Origin: Gracilaria gracilis
Lineage: Eukaryota > Rhodophyta > Florideophyceae > Gracilariales > Gracilariaceae
NCBI GenBank assembly: GCA_030374805.1
Contig: JARGSG010000218.1
Coordinates: forward strand, 186,001-250,000
Length of the DNA: 64,000 bases
Direction of reading: 5' to 3'
Shown: positions 10,751-22,041 of the stretch, piece after piece
Numbering within the stretch: the stretch's first letter is position 1
Layout: every line of letters starts with the position of its first letter
Program-made: the position numbers and the translations under genes
The notes under the pieces: generated by a model
The model's input: the letters and a program-made list of their open reading frames with translations, nothing else
Database searches by the model: none
What the model was told of the DNA's origin: nothing

Positions 10751-12060
10751 AAAGTCAGCTTACGCTTGGCCAAGAGAGTTTGATGTGCATCGACAAGTTC
10801 CTGGGGCAGCAGCCTTGGCACGCCGCCATTCTCGATAGGTCTCGCATACCTTTTTGCCAACTCGTGCGCGAGTAGGACGTCGTTTCCATAAAGATCGTTA
10901 GTTATCCTGATAGCCTGTTGCACAAAAAGAGAGCTTCGCCAATCACTGGCTTCTACGTTTGAAGCCTCCTTCAGACGCAGGAAAACGTCTATGATTATGC
11001 AATGCTTGGATTCGAGAACGTTCTTGTTGTGTCTACGGGCGGGTAGGGGTCTGACTTCAATTCCCCGCTCACTCAGATAGTCGTTAATTATGGTATTATT
11101 GAAGGCTTGGTCGTACGCCACCACATCAGGTTCCCAAAATGGTGTTAAACGATGTGCGTCGAAGATCAGTATGGCGTTTCGCATGGACGGTTCTCCCACC
11201 TTCGCTCCGACTGAGTATCGCGATACGGAATCCATGATGTGCATTACCACATGTTGATCCAAGAACAGATGATCGACACACACAACCTGGTTGAACGATC
11301 TCGTCATTGAGCTTAGCGATACTTTTCTGGAGGCATTGGGTGTCGCTGTTGCTTGGCAGGCGGTATAGTCTTCCAAAGCAGTCTGCAAATACTTGTCCAC
11401 TAACGCGTTCCAAACTTCATTCCTTTCCAAAAGAATTTCGATATCCGAGTAGTTTGAGTGACCACAGACATGTTTGTGCACCTTATCCACAATCTTTTTT
11501 AGATCCTTCCATGGTCTATCAGAGGTATCACCATCCAGATGAGCCGTTGCGCAAAACAACGCAGTTTCGTGTTCGGCTGTAAGTTCGGGTTCGTGGAAAC
11601 TGAACACTGCGTAAGGAATGTAGGTGTGCAAATCTTTGTCCACCAAAGTGATGTGGCCTTGTCCCTGGTCATCTTCATCGGGAGGGAGTTTCAGGACATT
11701 CTGGTTGACGCGAAGAATGTCACAATAATTGGTGACGTTTTGCCCAACAACCCACTGGGAGGATCCGTCGATTACCAAGTGTCGAATATGCACTGTTCTT
11801 CCTTCGTCCGCCTTTGCCTTCGGCATCACTGAACCAAGGATCTTCCTTGCCGGGCTTTTGTGTTCGCCCTTTCCATATTGCTAATACGGTCTGTCGGCAA
11901 CCACTTCCGGCATTTTTTCGAGGCTTCCATTCCAATCAGGGCAAACAAATTTTGCAATCAGCTTGAGCTCAACTTGTCCAATACCACTGTATGGTGCTGC
12001 GTTGTCGAAGAGTGGTCCTACGAAATCTTCAACTGCCGTTGAATTCATTGCACGTAGATG
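10751..12060 (-). pseudogene. copia pol, 5' part: protease and integrase
   Basis: Continues the gag frame on the minus strand. A protease region is likely around LVIDGSSQWVVGQNVT. The integrase follows, with a zinc finger (H..H and YTACQ), first Asp in VVCVDHLF, second Asp in VVAYDQAFNNT and the Glu in NVLESKH, so the catalytic triad is present. The frame is cut by a TAG near 11881 and then by the gypsy insertion, after which pol resumes at 5330. Confidence 0.85.
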
Positions 12061-12993
12061 TCACATGTTAAAAGTTAAAACGTTGTTCTTTTCTTTGCTT
12101 GCGTTGACCGGGACATCTAATGCCTTGAATCCTGGTTTCAGCGAACCATCTCGGTTGTGATCCTGATACCAATGTCCATACTTCCGACACTTCTTGCACT
12201 GCGTTCTTCCCTTCAATTCGGCGATCTGCGCAGGGGTCTTGTGCTGGTTCTGATTTCCGATAGTTCTCTCTCGAGTACCTCTACTGTTGCTGCTTCGATA
12301 CGTGTTCTGCGCCGAGTTTGCTGAAAGAGTGTTCGACGACTGTTCCGTTCCAGAATTCTTCATCTTGTCGCATTGTCTGAGTACGGAAGCGATCGATGAG
12401 TACGACACCGCCTTCAAATAGTCATTTGTAGTAGATGTCGGAGTGAGACTCGCTTCACGTGGAGCACCATTTGCTAGAACGGACACTCTTTGGTTGTTAT
12501 CAACATCTGAATTTGCCAATAGAGCGAAGGCCACAAGCGCATCTGACAGCTTTGCTTCGGATCCATGGGCGTTGAGTCTTGAAACTTGCGCTTGGAACCT
12601 GGATTCAAAATTCTTAAAGCTTTCGTTGTGGTTTCGCTTCGTGTTCAACAGTGAAGGAAATCCTGAAAGACATCCGACACTATGGCGAGTGGTTCTCTTT
12701 TGTACAATGCTTCCACAATTGCATCCACACCCTTCACTGATTTCACTGTTGCCTCTGGGATAGCCTTGCAGAGGTTCTTTGCACGTCCGTACAGTTGTGA
12801 TTGCAGCATTATTCCATGAGCTTCTTTTGGAATCTTGTTACTGTTCGAGTCCGCCAGCGTGTGGTAAAAAGCTTGCCATAGCGAAACGGCGTCCGCATAT
12901 TCTTCCTGGTTTCCACGTCCATCATTCCACGGAACTGTTCTGATATCCCATGAAAAATGACGGCAGATGGTTCGAGCTTTCTGGGCCCATAAC
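12061..12993 (-). pseudogene. copia gag with zinc knuckle
   Basis: Two overlapping minus-strand frames (13013-12645 and 12648-12061) join at a one-base frameshift near 12650. The C-terminal part is basic and Ser/Asn-rich and ends in a knuckle-like motif, CKKCRKYGHWYQDH, in which the last Cys of CCHC is His. The N-terminal part contains hydrophobic and Trp positions typical of copia capsid. The start codon is not evident because the frame is open back through the primer site. TGA at 12061-12063 separates gag from pol in the same frame. Confidence 0.75.
12981..12993 (-). promoter_or_regulatory. copia primer-binding site, initiator-tRNA anticodon type
   Basis: Immediately after the 5' LTR end (12994) the minus strand reads GTTATGGGCCCAG, complementary to CUGGGCCCAUAAC, the anticodon arm of eukaryotic initiator methionine tRNA. 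This is the half-tRNA priming site known from Drosophila copia, not the usual 3'-CCA site. Confidence 0.75.
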
Positions 12994-13377
12994 AATGAAT
13001 AATCGGGGTACAAGAGGTTGGATTGGTTGAAACAGAGTTTATTGTTCGTTGCTTCCGGGCTGTGAGTACCGGGGTCTCATCTGTCTGCTTGAGTAGGAAT
13101 GCAAGAGAACTGTTCTGAGTTGTCTCCTTAAATACCCTTTGCGCACGCTCTGGCGTAATGCAAGTAGTCATGCAACGCACACGTAATCGTTGCTACGTAA
13201 TGCCTCTCCGTCTCTCCTAGCACGTCTGATATTATTCTGCAAAGTGCAAGTATCCAATGCAACTCTCCTAGACCATTGCACTAGACTTATGCCTCGTGCA
13301 AACATTAATGCAAGTATTCCGCTTGCATTTCAAATGCAAATGCACTGCAAATGCACAATCAAAGCTTGCATTCCATT
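12994..13377 (-). repeat. copia 5' LTR
   Basis: 384 bp, pairs with 2635-3018. Adjoins the primer-binding site at 12993 and the ACGAG duplication at 13378. Confidence 0.9.
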
Positions 13378-13382
13378 ACGAG

Positions 13383-13721
13383 TGTAGGATAAGAGCAGGG
13401 CCACCAGGAGTCCAATTTTGAGTTCCAATTCATTTCTTCGAAATAAATAAGAAGTTATGACGTTGCTGGTGCCGAACAAATAATTAATGTACACAAAGAA
13501 ACGTGACAAGCTTGTATAATCTTACAATGCGTGCTTACTTACAAAACAGGGTATCGGTAACAAAGAGAAATTCTAACAACAATGCGGCTCAACGAGACGT
13601 TGAGCCGACGAGACGTTTCGTTCTTTTACAACACACCTGAAATTAATTCATTCAAATGCCAAGCATGATTGAAACAAAACCATCGCTGGTTTGTATTTTG
13701 AGATATAAAGTGATTCATCTC
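13383..13721. other. Gap between copia and TTAA element
   Basis: No gene seen. Contains one clean hairpin with 9-bp arms, CGGCTCAAC at 13585-13593 and its complement at 13599-13607, separated by GAGAC. Confidence 0.5.
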
Positions 13722-13725
13722 TTAA

Positions 13726-14889
13726 CCCCTATCAGGCGGACCCGGAATAGGTAATAATTGGCTGAAAACAGCATTTTGAAGGAGGCCGTAACTAGGCAAA
13801 TAAATTGCAGAGAAGAATAAAACAAATTGCGTTAAATACGTCTCTTTCTCTTCTTTCGTTTGCTTTACTTGTATGGAACTTTGACGGATAGATCATAAGA
13901 TATGCGAAGAAAACCAAATGGCTCAAAACGGAGCAAGAAGCGCTTCAGAGACTGGAATTTCCTCCAATGTTTTGGAAGAGGCGCCCACTCAAGTTGGAAT
14001 ACATTCTCTTCCATTTGGAAGAGACTTCTTCCGGCTGCATAATATGGAAATGGCTTTACATTTCTGTACATGTATATTGCCCAGCCAAGGCCATTTCGAT
14101 TTTTTGCACTACTTTGTTTGGTACATTATCGCGACTAAAACGTTTAAAACTAACTAGAACAAATGGAATCTTCTTAACCATCAAAAAAAGACCTGCAAGG
14201 TAGATTAAACACTGGATATTTGTCTTGTGTACTTTTATTGCGAGCAGTCTATATGCAATGGTTTAAAAGGTACATTCTGCAGCCCCCTGACATAATTAGA
14301 ACTAGAGGCACACTATGAGTAGTATATGTATCGCAGAGCAGAATGAAAAGCTGACGAAAACGTCACCCCATATAGCAGTTTTCCAATCAAAATAATTATA
14401 GTGGTTTTCGCTTTTATTGAAAACTTAGACGCACAATAGTACAGAAGTGCTGAAAAACGATTATTAACCTGTTCCGACACTGGAAAACTGATGAAGACTT
14501 TCTATAAAACGTATTTGGCACGAGAGCTGTACTGATAAGACAAATAAATATTCTCTCCAGCTACGAGTTTGCCATTGTTTTGTCCCCGATTTTTACGTGA
14601 TACACAGCATGCAAAAAATAGAAGAGTATCACGCTATTGACAGGTTTCTCACAGGTTTATTTTACTACAACGCCAGCGTCGTTGAGCACTTTCATCTACA
14701 AGGGTGCTCGTCAGCAAGGTTTATGAAGGCTCTAAAACTACCTTGCTGGAGAACATAATATTATTTCTAATAATTTTATGTAACATTGATGCATGGAAGA
14801 GGGGTATTCCGAGCGGAAGAGCTCTTCCGGGTATCTATTCCACAAAATTTGATACCCGGAAGAGAATACTTCCGGGTATTTGACAAGGG
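13726..14889. mobile_element. piggyBac-like non-autonomous element, short copy (1164 bp)
   Basis: Flanked by TTAA at 13722-13725 and 14890-14893; begins CCCCTATCAGGCGGACCCG and ends TTTGACAAGGG. Direct-orientation sister of 512-2477. Subterminal foldbacks of the form GGAAGAG..CTCTTCC and GATACCCGGAAG/CTTCCGGGTATT lie in the last 90 bp. A short open frame of about 60 codons (13918-14157; sister 704-892) is shared by both copies, but its changes look no more restrained than its surroundings, so I do not call it a gene. Confidence 0.65.
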
Positions 14890-15023
14890 TTAAGTAAAGA
14901 GCGCAGCACCGGTTTTGTGTGTGAATTTGCGAGATCAAAGCCGTTAACAAAGTAGTACATAAATTCAGACACTTTTTTGACCGGCAAGAGTATCACAGTC
15001 CTGCCACAACGTTCGATCAAACA

Positions 15024-15875
15024 ATGTCGTCTTCAGGAACCCGCCCTCGTCTTACTGAAAACTCCGCTGCCGTTCGAAAACTAAAGACTATGTTCGACAA
15101 TGGTCAACTTCTAGGAAATGAAACGGCGAATGAATTTTACAATATGGACCTCATATTCAAACCCTTTCGATTCTCGACATTCTAGACAAAGTATCACAAG
15201 ATTCGTAATGACAAAAATTCTGCGTTGAGTACGTATGTGAATTAGAACTTTCAATATTTTGTAGAATAGCTAACATATTCCAAAGATGTTTTGAACCCTC
15301 AGTCTTCTGAACAACCAACTACTGAAATCGCAGAAAGTGACAATGAAAAAGACAAATTAATTGCTGTAGAGGATAAAGGAAATGATAAACGGGTTATTAT
15401 TGCCGAAGGACATTTTTACCCTTTGGTGTTGATGTCCGAATGGAAAGAAACCAGTTCGACTACAAAGCGCTTAACGTTAGCTATTCTTCTACCATCAGGT
15501 ATGGACATACAGAGCATTTCAAGTGGTGTTGTTAATGAGGGAAAGGGCTTCGAAATTGTTCTAATTTGGCCCGAACCAATGACGGATGTCAGTGTGATGC
15601 ACAAACTTTGGTTAACCAAACAGTTTGACTCGATGAAGGATTATCATCCGAAAATGGGTGGCTTCCAGAAGGCGCTTAAGCGATTACGAGAATCAGCGAA
15701 AGACAAAGTGAAGTCTTCCTGTAACATTTCTCTCCTTTTTTGTGTCGAATATCACGTTTTAGGGAAGCAAATACTGATATTTCCGGATCGTACCAAAATA
15801 TTTTATGTTGATCTGAAAGCCCCGGATGATAAGTACTTGAGGAAGGAAGACATTATTTGTGTAGAAATTACTTGA
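15024..15875 (+). pseudogene. Companion-family protein, copy 1
   Basis: Unrecognised protein family with at least four copies here. ATG at 15024 starts an exon that matches the N-terminus of the copy at 40395 (xxAVRKL, MDxIFKPFRF) but carries a TAG at 15183-15185. A 57-nt intron (15229-15285, GTACGT..AAAG with GCTAAC near its end) sits where the other copies have theirs. The second exon is open to 15875, about 195 aa, with the family core LMSEWKETSSTTKRLTLAIL, LLPSG, LHKLWLTKQFD, YHPKMGGFQKALK and a final YVDLKAPDDKY. No known domain recognised and no transposase adjacent. A DNA-binding or transposon-accessory role is only a guess from the 44-46 kb arrangement. Confidence 0.6.
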
Positions 15876-16640
15876 TGTTGTTGCAAACGACTGATATACG
15901 TATTTAAGGCTTTTCGAAGAATTACCGCAATTGTAAATATCGTCTCCACGACGGCTTTTACAGCGGCTTGAACATATCAAAAATCTCAATATAGTAACTT
16001 CTGGTTAGGATTTAACGAAGTAAACTCTTGCTACTGGGTAGAATGTAAAAAAAACAACCTTTGAACGACCAAGAACATGTTGAGCCATTTTTCCCGCGTC
16101 TCCCCGCAATTTGTGATCGCACCAATGCAATCCAATCCATTTAAAATTTATTGAAATAAAGCTTAAAAAGAAAAAAGCAAATCTTTGTCCAAAAACGATA
16201 CATTTGGATCAAGTTTTGCTTTCTTCCAATCCAGTACCGAACGAAAAAAAGCCATAATTGTTGTTTTTTTGGCGACAAACCAAAAATTAATACAATCCTC
16301 CGTGCCGCCAACATAAACTATAAGTTAGGTAGATATAATATGCCACTTTTCTCGATCCAAATATATCCATCAACCCCAAAAACATACCTATTAAACAAGG
16401 CCTCAACAGCAAACATAGGCGTCTAGAAAAAATGGTTAGTTCTGTTCTTGAAACTATATTTGCCTATCGTGCGTTCATCGCGACTTCAAAAGAACCAAAG
16501 TTCAGAACAGGAAAGGAGACACACCACTATGAAACGCAGGTTTTTATGCTGTTCAAACAGTTTACGAAGAAAGATCGTGTGAAATTTTGAAAAATTACTT
16601 TTTCGAACGAACGGGTGTTGCAATTATTTAAGGGTACAAA
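15876..16640. other. AT-rich gap
   Basis: No coding signal. Poly-A/T-rich with scattered AATAAA-like hexamers (for example near 16155) that could serve the preceding gene. Confidence 0.4.
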
Positions 16641-17433
16641 AAAGCAAAAGCTTGTTACTGAAGTATGAGGGAATTATATTCGCAAGCAAGACCAAAAAAC
16701 AGACGGGCTGCCCTTCTGAAGGTGACATCCAAAGGGCTGCATTGGCCTATACAACGGAGACGCGGCCATTCGTAATATGTACACCTACTTCAACGACCAA
16801 CCACTCTCTGCTGGTGGACCTTTTGCAGATCTTCAAGCCACGGAAGTTATGCAAGACAGACACTGTTCGGATGTGCTCATGGCATCCAGAGATCAAAAAT
16901 TGTGCGACAAGCATCATTTTCAAACGGTGCGGCGATCACTACAGATACATTTCTGGGACAGGATTTTGTAGCATCTACTGAGAATTCGTCGACTTTGAAA
17001 CCAAAAAGTGCGTCGGGACCAACGGACAAAGGTGGATCATCTCCCCGGGGACAGCAGCGCCCTATTGGTAATAAACGTCCTCTAGAAATTTCCAAGGCTG
17101 CAGCACTGCACCGTGGGGCGGATGGTATTGATAACTTGGCAGAAGCTGCACGCAAAGGAACAAACTATGGGAGCAATATCTGGAGATAGAACAGAAACAG
17201 TCCATGTTCAAGTTGTTTTCCATTCCTGGTATGAGCGCAGCGATGCTTAATTGCTTCTTAGAACTGACACAAAGAGAGGCATTGCGCCGACTGGAGCGTA
17301 GTATTTCTGGCAATGGCTCTACTGTTTCTTTCATTATACAATCCCCGCCAACATGTTCTTCTCCTGTTGTTGCTACACATGCTATGATCGATCCTTTATT
17401 GAAAGCTTCTGATATGCTTTCATCTGGATTGTA
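16640..17433 (+). pseudogene. Degenerate Myb/NAM-associated-like reading frames
   Basis: Three plus-strand frame fragments follow each other. The middle one (to 17189) contains RPIGNKRPLEISKAAA, and the next (LWEQYLEIEQKQSM..FLELTQREALRRLE, to 17433) is helical and Leu/Glu-rich. This pairing resembles the C-terminal region of Myb/SANT or NAM-associated proteins that accompany Harbinger-type transposons. A frameshift near 17160 separates them and others lie upstream. It converges on the C-terminus of the methyltransferase gene. Identity is tentative. Confidence 0.3.
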
Positions 17434-20280
17434 AGTACTTCTCGTCTCCTTTCCGAAAGTTTCCGGAATACCTCGCCTCGCAGGCTAACCTTCATCGCAT
17501 AAGTTCGAAAACATGCGGCGGTGGCTCCCAACAACCCTTCCCCGTACTTCTTGTGTACCTCCTTCGTCTTCGTTAAGTCATGGTACACTAGAGTTCGGTA
17601 AAAGAAACATATCTCTTCGTTTTTCATGAAACGGCGCGTGGTAAACACTCCCACTTCTGCGTCATGGTGAAGAATGGACGACTTCCCAATATGACAACCA
17701 CACATAGTGGCCTCCAGTGCCAGCATCCCGTTCCAATCTAGGAGACCTATCTTTCCTTGCAACGTTTTCGGCCACTCATGCAGCGCTTTGCGCCTGCCGA
17801 TCATGGCCATGCCCTCCTCCCGCCACATCGATGCCAGGAAGTTCACAATATACGGTGGAAACTTCTGATACTGTGGGAAGCCGTATGGAGACTTCCATGA
17901 TCGTGAAGAACGAGCGTTCCACTTGGGAAATAAGTCCATCATGCGATTCATGGAGTTTCGGACCTCCTACGTAATTTGAATGTCCGTCTCATTATCGCGC
18001 ATGCACATCGCGAACTGAACAATGGCCGCGTGCCTAGCATGAGCAAAACAGTCAGGGTCCGGCTCACAATCAATAAACTTCCGATGGCGTTGTAACTCCA
18101 TGCATGCCATGGCAGTCGAGAAAGTTCCCGCGAACAAGTCCACCACTGTATCACCTGGCTGCGAAAATCTGCTGATCAGCTCCTTCAACAACGCGCAAGG
18201 TTTTTGTTCCGACCTCACCTTTTGCAACATGTAGCCCCCGCCTCTTCTTTCTTTTCCATTGAAGAGTCTCCCCATTGGACATGGGCGGTACCTGATCAAT
18301 AACACTGTGGTATCCTGGATACTTCGCCTGCACGTAGTTGAAGTTCTCATAGTTCACCATCGCATGCTGCTGTGCATAAGTGAGGCCACTTCTAACACCA
18401 TGTATCGCATACTCCATGGCAGGGAACAAGGAGCAGGACCTGGTCCCGGGTTTCGCATGGGGTTGCCTTGCGACCGTATAAAATGAATTGGGACCTGGTC
18501 CACAACAAACGATGGCCTCGGAACCCCTTGCTCGTCCTTTGCTCTAATAAGGGAAAGCACCCTCTTCCACTGGTTCACCTGTTCCAATGCACAGAATATA
18601 ACGAAATGACCCCCCGGACGTAGCAGTCTTGATATAAGCTTTGCCACCTTCTTCATATGCTCAGCGTTCAGCATATGGTACCAACTGTTCTCCCGGTTCT
18701 TATCGGCCCTTATGTCGTATGGTGGGTCCATAAGGACCAGTTGAACTTTACCCAATGGAGAGACTCCGTTGTTTCGCAGAGTCTCGTCCGTTTCCACCAT
18801 ATCCTCGAACCCGCAATTATACATTCGAAAGTATTTCCCCATCTCCACTTCAAAACGTTGGAAAGCCATTCTATCGTCCAACGAGGAAATGGCAAAAGGA
18901 GGCTTTATGTCAGCGTCGGACGACTGTTCACCAACATCTCCATTCCTACTCTCACCCACTACATCCATTCAACTTCCGCCATCTCCATCCCCTCCTTTTT
19001 TTCTCTCCGAAGGATTCCCCCTTTCCAACTGCTCATCTTCATCGTCATGAATTTCGATGGCAGGCTCCGGTTTTGATATCGGCGTGAGAGAAATATCAGG
19101 GACCCTGAGTGTTTCTTTGATTTTCGAAGGGTTTATTGTCTCCAAGATGGAGGACATAAGCGAGTTGGAGAAACTATCAAATCTCTGAGCAAACGCTCTT
19201 GACGGGTTCCGGTGAAACGTCTTTAGAACGGCCCATCGTCGAGGTTCTGATATTGTGTACAACTGCTTGTTCACAACAACCTTGTTCAGGTCAGAAATGA
19301 ACTCCTTCGCAAGCGTTCGGAGAGCCACATCAATTTCTTGCGGAAGATTTCATGCCCACGGTTGGATCTCGTCTTCCCGAAGAGTTTGCGTATTGCTCGG
19401 TAGCAAGCGATGGGTTTTGTCCTTGTGCAGGAACTCCTCGGAACTGGTTTCAATGGATTTAAACTGCATGTCGTCGTACACGAGCAGTATGAAAGGGAGA
19501 ACCATGACCTCCGCTCTAGGAAATCCCAGAAATTGGGAGACACAATCCCAGGCCTTTGTTACCAGCTGCAAACCAAAACCCGCACGCTGAGCTTGGAGAT
19601 TCTGCGATATTTGCACATTCCCAAAAGAGGTGGAGTATCCCTTCTCCCCGTTACGCCTCTTATGGCCCCGAAGGCGCTTTTCCATAGATACTTTTTGAAT
19701 GAGGGAAAGAAAGAGAACTCTCTGGAAATTTGTAGCGATGCCCGTACCGAAAGGGAAACTATCCGGCCAACACGCCTAGGAGCTATACTCATGGACTTGA
19801 AGAATTCGGTTAACGTCACATTCTTCGGTATTTCTTGAAAGTCCACTCTGGTATAAGCATTCCAAAAAGCCCTCACACGCCTGTCTCTGTCTCCGTCCAT
19901 GATGCAGAGCAACTTCGTCGACAGATATGGCTGACGGTACGAACCCTTCCCGCACACAGCCTTGAGCTCATCGTCGCTGCATGACGGGTGAGTGGGTCCG
20001 AGAAGGATAGAGAAGCTTCTCTACCTACTTCGAAGTACTTCTTGGCAACGTCTAGGACAGTGCGATTCTTGATGATATATTGAACGAATTCGCTGTGTCC
20101 CACTTTCCTAGGTTCGTCTTCCTCTCGCATCGTCGACGCATAGTGATCACGGATGGCGAGACACGCGGTGAGAAGCTCATTCCCAGAACCGAACATTTTT
20201 CCAACCTTCATGTCGGATATCGGAGGTGCCAGTGACGGTGACTTAGACCTGGATGTGGTTGCGGCAGCCATTTTAAACAA
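17382..20280 (-). pseudogene. DNA amino-methyltransferase (group beta) fused to SET-like domain
   Basis: Transfers methyl from S-adenosylmethionine to the exocyclic amino group of adenine or cytosine in DNA, if functional. Motif IV is DPPY at 18728-18717 (QLVLMDPPYD) and motif I is DLFAGT at 18140-18123 followed by FIDCEPDPD. The IV-then-I order with a spacer of about 190 aa defines group beta. Upstream are about 400 residues without a recognised domain, ending in an acidic/basic tract. Downstream, in the same frame, is a SET-like start (EVGVFTTRRFMKNEEI, FFYRTLVYHDL); the NHS/ELxYDY half of a SET domain is not seen. Breaks: frameshifts near 20020, 19600, 18435 and 18285; in-frame TGA at 19350, TGA at 18969-18971 and TAG at 17967. 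Divergent from the dioxygenase gene. Confidence 0.7.
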
Positions 20281-21164
20281 TAATGGAGGGTTGTATTATG
20301 AATACGGAAGGAGAACGGGAGCGGTCGTGAGAAAACAGATGATTGACTTCGGCAGCGGACGGCGAGGGCGAACGGACGGAAGCTGACGAGAGACGGCAGC
20401 GAACGAAAGATGAGCGGGGATCGTAGACGGGAGCGGACGGCAGACGGCTGCGGAATTAGCGATGTGAAGGAAAAGTTCCGACGCCAAAACGGTACCAGAA
20501 ATGTAAAGTAGAGGATAAGAAGGGAATTGGGCGATGTTAGGATGGCTTATGCGGCGATAAACAGTTATAAGGGAAGGCAGGGATGGGAGGGGGGTGCGGT
20601 AGTTCCTAGATATAGAAGTATAGGCGAAGTTATAACTTACGACTCTCCGGACAGCGGTCCGTGGTGCAATGGCGCTCCATCAAGGCTCCCATGAGGTGCC
20701 ACTCGAGTTCGGTCCGCTTTCCATGCGCCGTGGGAGAAAAAGTAAAAAAATGAATTTCGAACTGGACAGCGGCCCTCTCGCGACTGGCGCTTGTTTGTAA
20801 TGTGACGCTGCGTGTACTTAAGCACCTTCGCTCTCCTGCCAAATGCCTCGGTAAGCAAAACGCTCTGTACCTCCTCGTTACGGTTTCCGCGGATCTCTTC
20901 TTCTCCTCTCACAACCAAGTGATCCTCTCGGTTGTGACAGAAGAAAAAAAGACCGCCGGGAACTGTATAAGGGAGGTGCTCTTTCCGTTCTTGTTCTGTT
21001 GCGCGGACGTAGTGGCACACAATGTACGTTCGACAATCTTGTTCGTTTTCTGTGAATCGTACTAACTGGCGTACTCTTCTATTTTTCATGCTATTGGGTA
21101 TTCAAACCAGAGTCGCCGGACACAGTGTATGCCGCTTCTGCATCCTTGCTTTACTGAGAACATT

Positions 21165-21540
21165 CGGAAGTGCTTGAGCTGGCCGTGATGGTCGAGTACG
21201 ATTATGTGAGTTGTTCAACTCATGTAAACGGCTTTGGCTCTGACAGCCAGCTCAATCACTGTCAGGCTGTGGTTATTTATTAGACCGACTAGATTAGACT
21301 GCGTTAGGTCGAACTATCGGAAGTGGTTGAGCTACCGGTGATGGCGGACTACGATTTCATGAGTTGTTCAACTCATATAATCGTGTTTTGCCATTACTGA
21401 TATATCAATCACTGAAGAAGAATAGTCCCCAATATAGTCACTAGAAGAATGTCGTGGCCGGTGATGAGTTCTTCTTCTCCGACAACCACATAATGCTCGT
21501 GGTTGTCGCAAAGGGGTTATTCATTATCGGTCACGACTTT
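21165..21540. repeat. Tandem foldback units
   Basis: Two direct copies of a unit of about 97 bp (21165-21260 and 21318-21415), each containing the stem GAGTTGTTCAACTC and ending ATCAATCACTG or TCAATCACTG. A third foldback has arms GTCGTGGCCGGTGATGA / TCATTATCGGTCACGAC (about 21451 and 21521) with an inner 10-bp stem CGACAACCAC/GTGGTTGTCG. Confidence 0.6.
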
Positions 21541-21967
21541 GGGCGCTATAAAAAAATCTACATCATAAAAAGTTAGAGAAGGTATTCGGTAGAACTACTT
21601 TCTTCGATTTGATAGGATGTAAAGTTTCTGATATAGCGCATATTCTGCCAGATCGATGTGATGTATTATTTGTTTTGTTTTATACATGACCAACAAGCTG
21701 CGAACTGCTTCTATTCTAAACTGTTCTCCGTGCTTATGAAGAGCACTTTTTATTGCTTTCCAACCAACTCACCGAACGACAGTCATATGATTTGATGCCC
21801 TTACGTCCTCCCGTCATTATAAGAAGATGCAGAGCTTTAAATATTCATAAAACAATCATAAGTGAGAACCGTCGTCGACAGCCGTCCGGGGTGTCGTCCA
21901 ACTTCTTTCGCCACAGCACGTGAGCAGCCGTCCGAGGTGTCGTCCAAGTTCATTGGCCACTGCGCAT

Positions 21968-22041
21968 GGACAGCGGTCGGGGGTGGTGTGGCGCTTCATC
22001 ACGGCACTGATGAAGCGCCACACCACCCCGGACCGCTGTCC
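21968..22041. repeat. 34-bp inverted repeat with 6-nt loop
   Basis: Arms 21968-22001 and 22008-22041 are complementary with one mismatch; the loop is CGGCAC. Both arms carry the GGACAGCGGTC motif at their outer tips, so this looks like two transposon termini head to head, or a stable cruciform. Upstream (21875-21967) two weaker tandem units begin CAGCCGTCC. Confidence 0.8.

Larger units (their letters stand above)
2635..13377 (-). mobile_element. Complete Ty1/copia element, split by a nested gypsy element
   Basis: Two 384-bp LTRs (2635-3018 and 12994-13377) bound gag, protease, integrase, RT and RNase H in copia order on the minus strand. A 5-bp target duplication ACGAG flanks the element at 2630-2634 and 13378-13382. 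The LTRs begin AATG and end CATT rather than TG..CA. By eye they differ at roughly 15 positions (about 96% identical). The coding part is one frame broken by a gag frameshift near 12650 and in-frame stops at about 12061, 11881, 4145 and 3455, plus the 5.4-kb gypsy insertion at 5336-10745. Confidence 0.9.
20649..22041. repeat. Possible inverted-repeat-bounded element (1.4 kb)
   Basis: The left end (20649-20682) and the reverse complement of the right end (22041-22008) share GGACAGCGGTCCG and GGCGCT(C/T)CATCA with diverged bases between them. I see no target duplication. It may be a non-autonomous transposon or the meeting ends of larger ones. Confidence 0.4.

Noticed and set aside
512-14889. 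The two long TTAA elements as LTRs of one 14-kb retroelement
   Set aside because: They have their own TTAA flanks and inverted ends, and the copia between them has its own LTRs and target duplication.
18657-19076. Plus-strand frames opposite the methyltransferase pseudogene
   Set aside because: Complement of the DPPY-encoding strand, where motifs are unambiguous.
18971-19350. Recoded UGA (alternative genetic code)
   Set aside because: Two TGA codons fall in the methyltransferase frame, but TAG, TAA and frameshifts break the same gene, so decay is the simpler reading.
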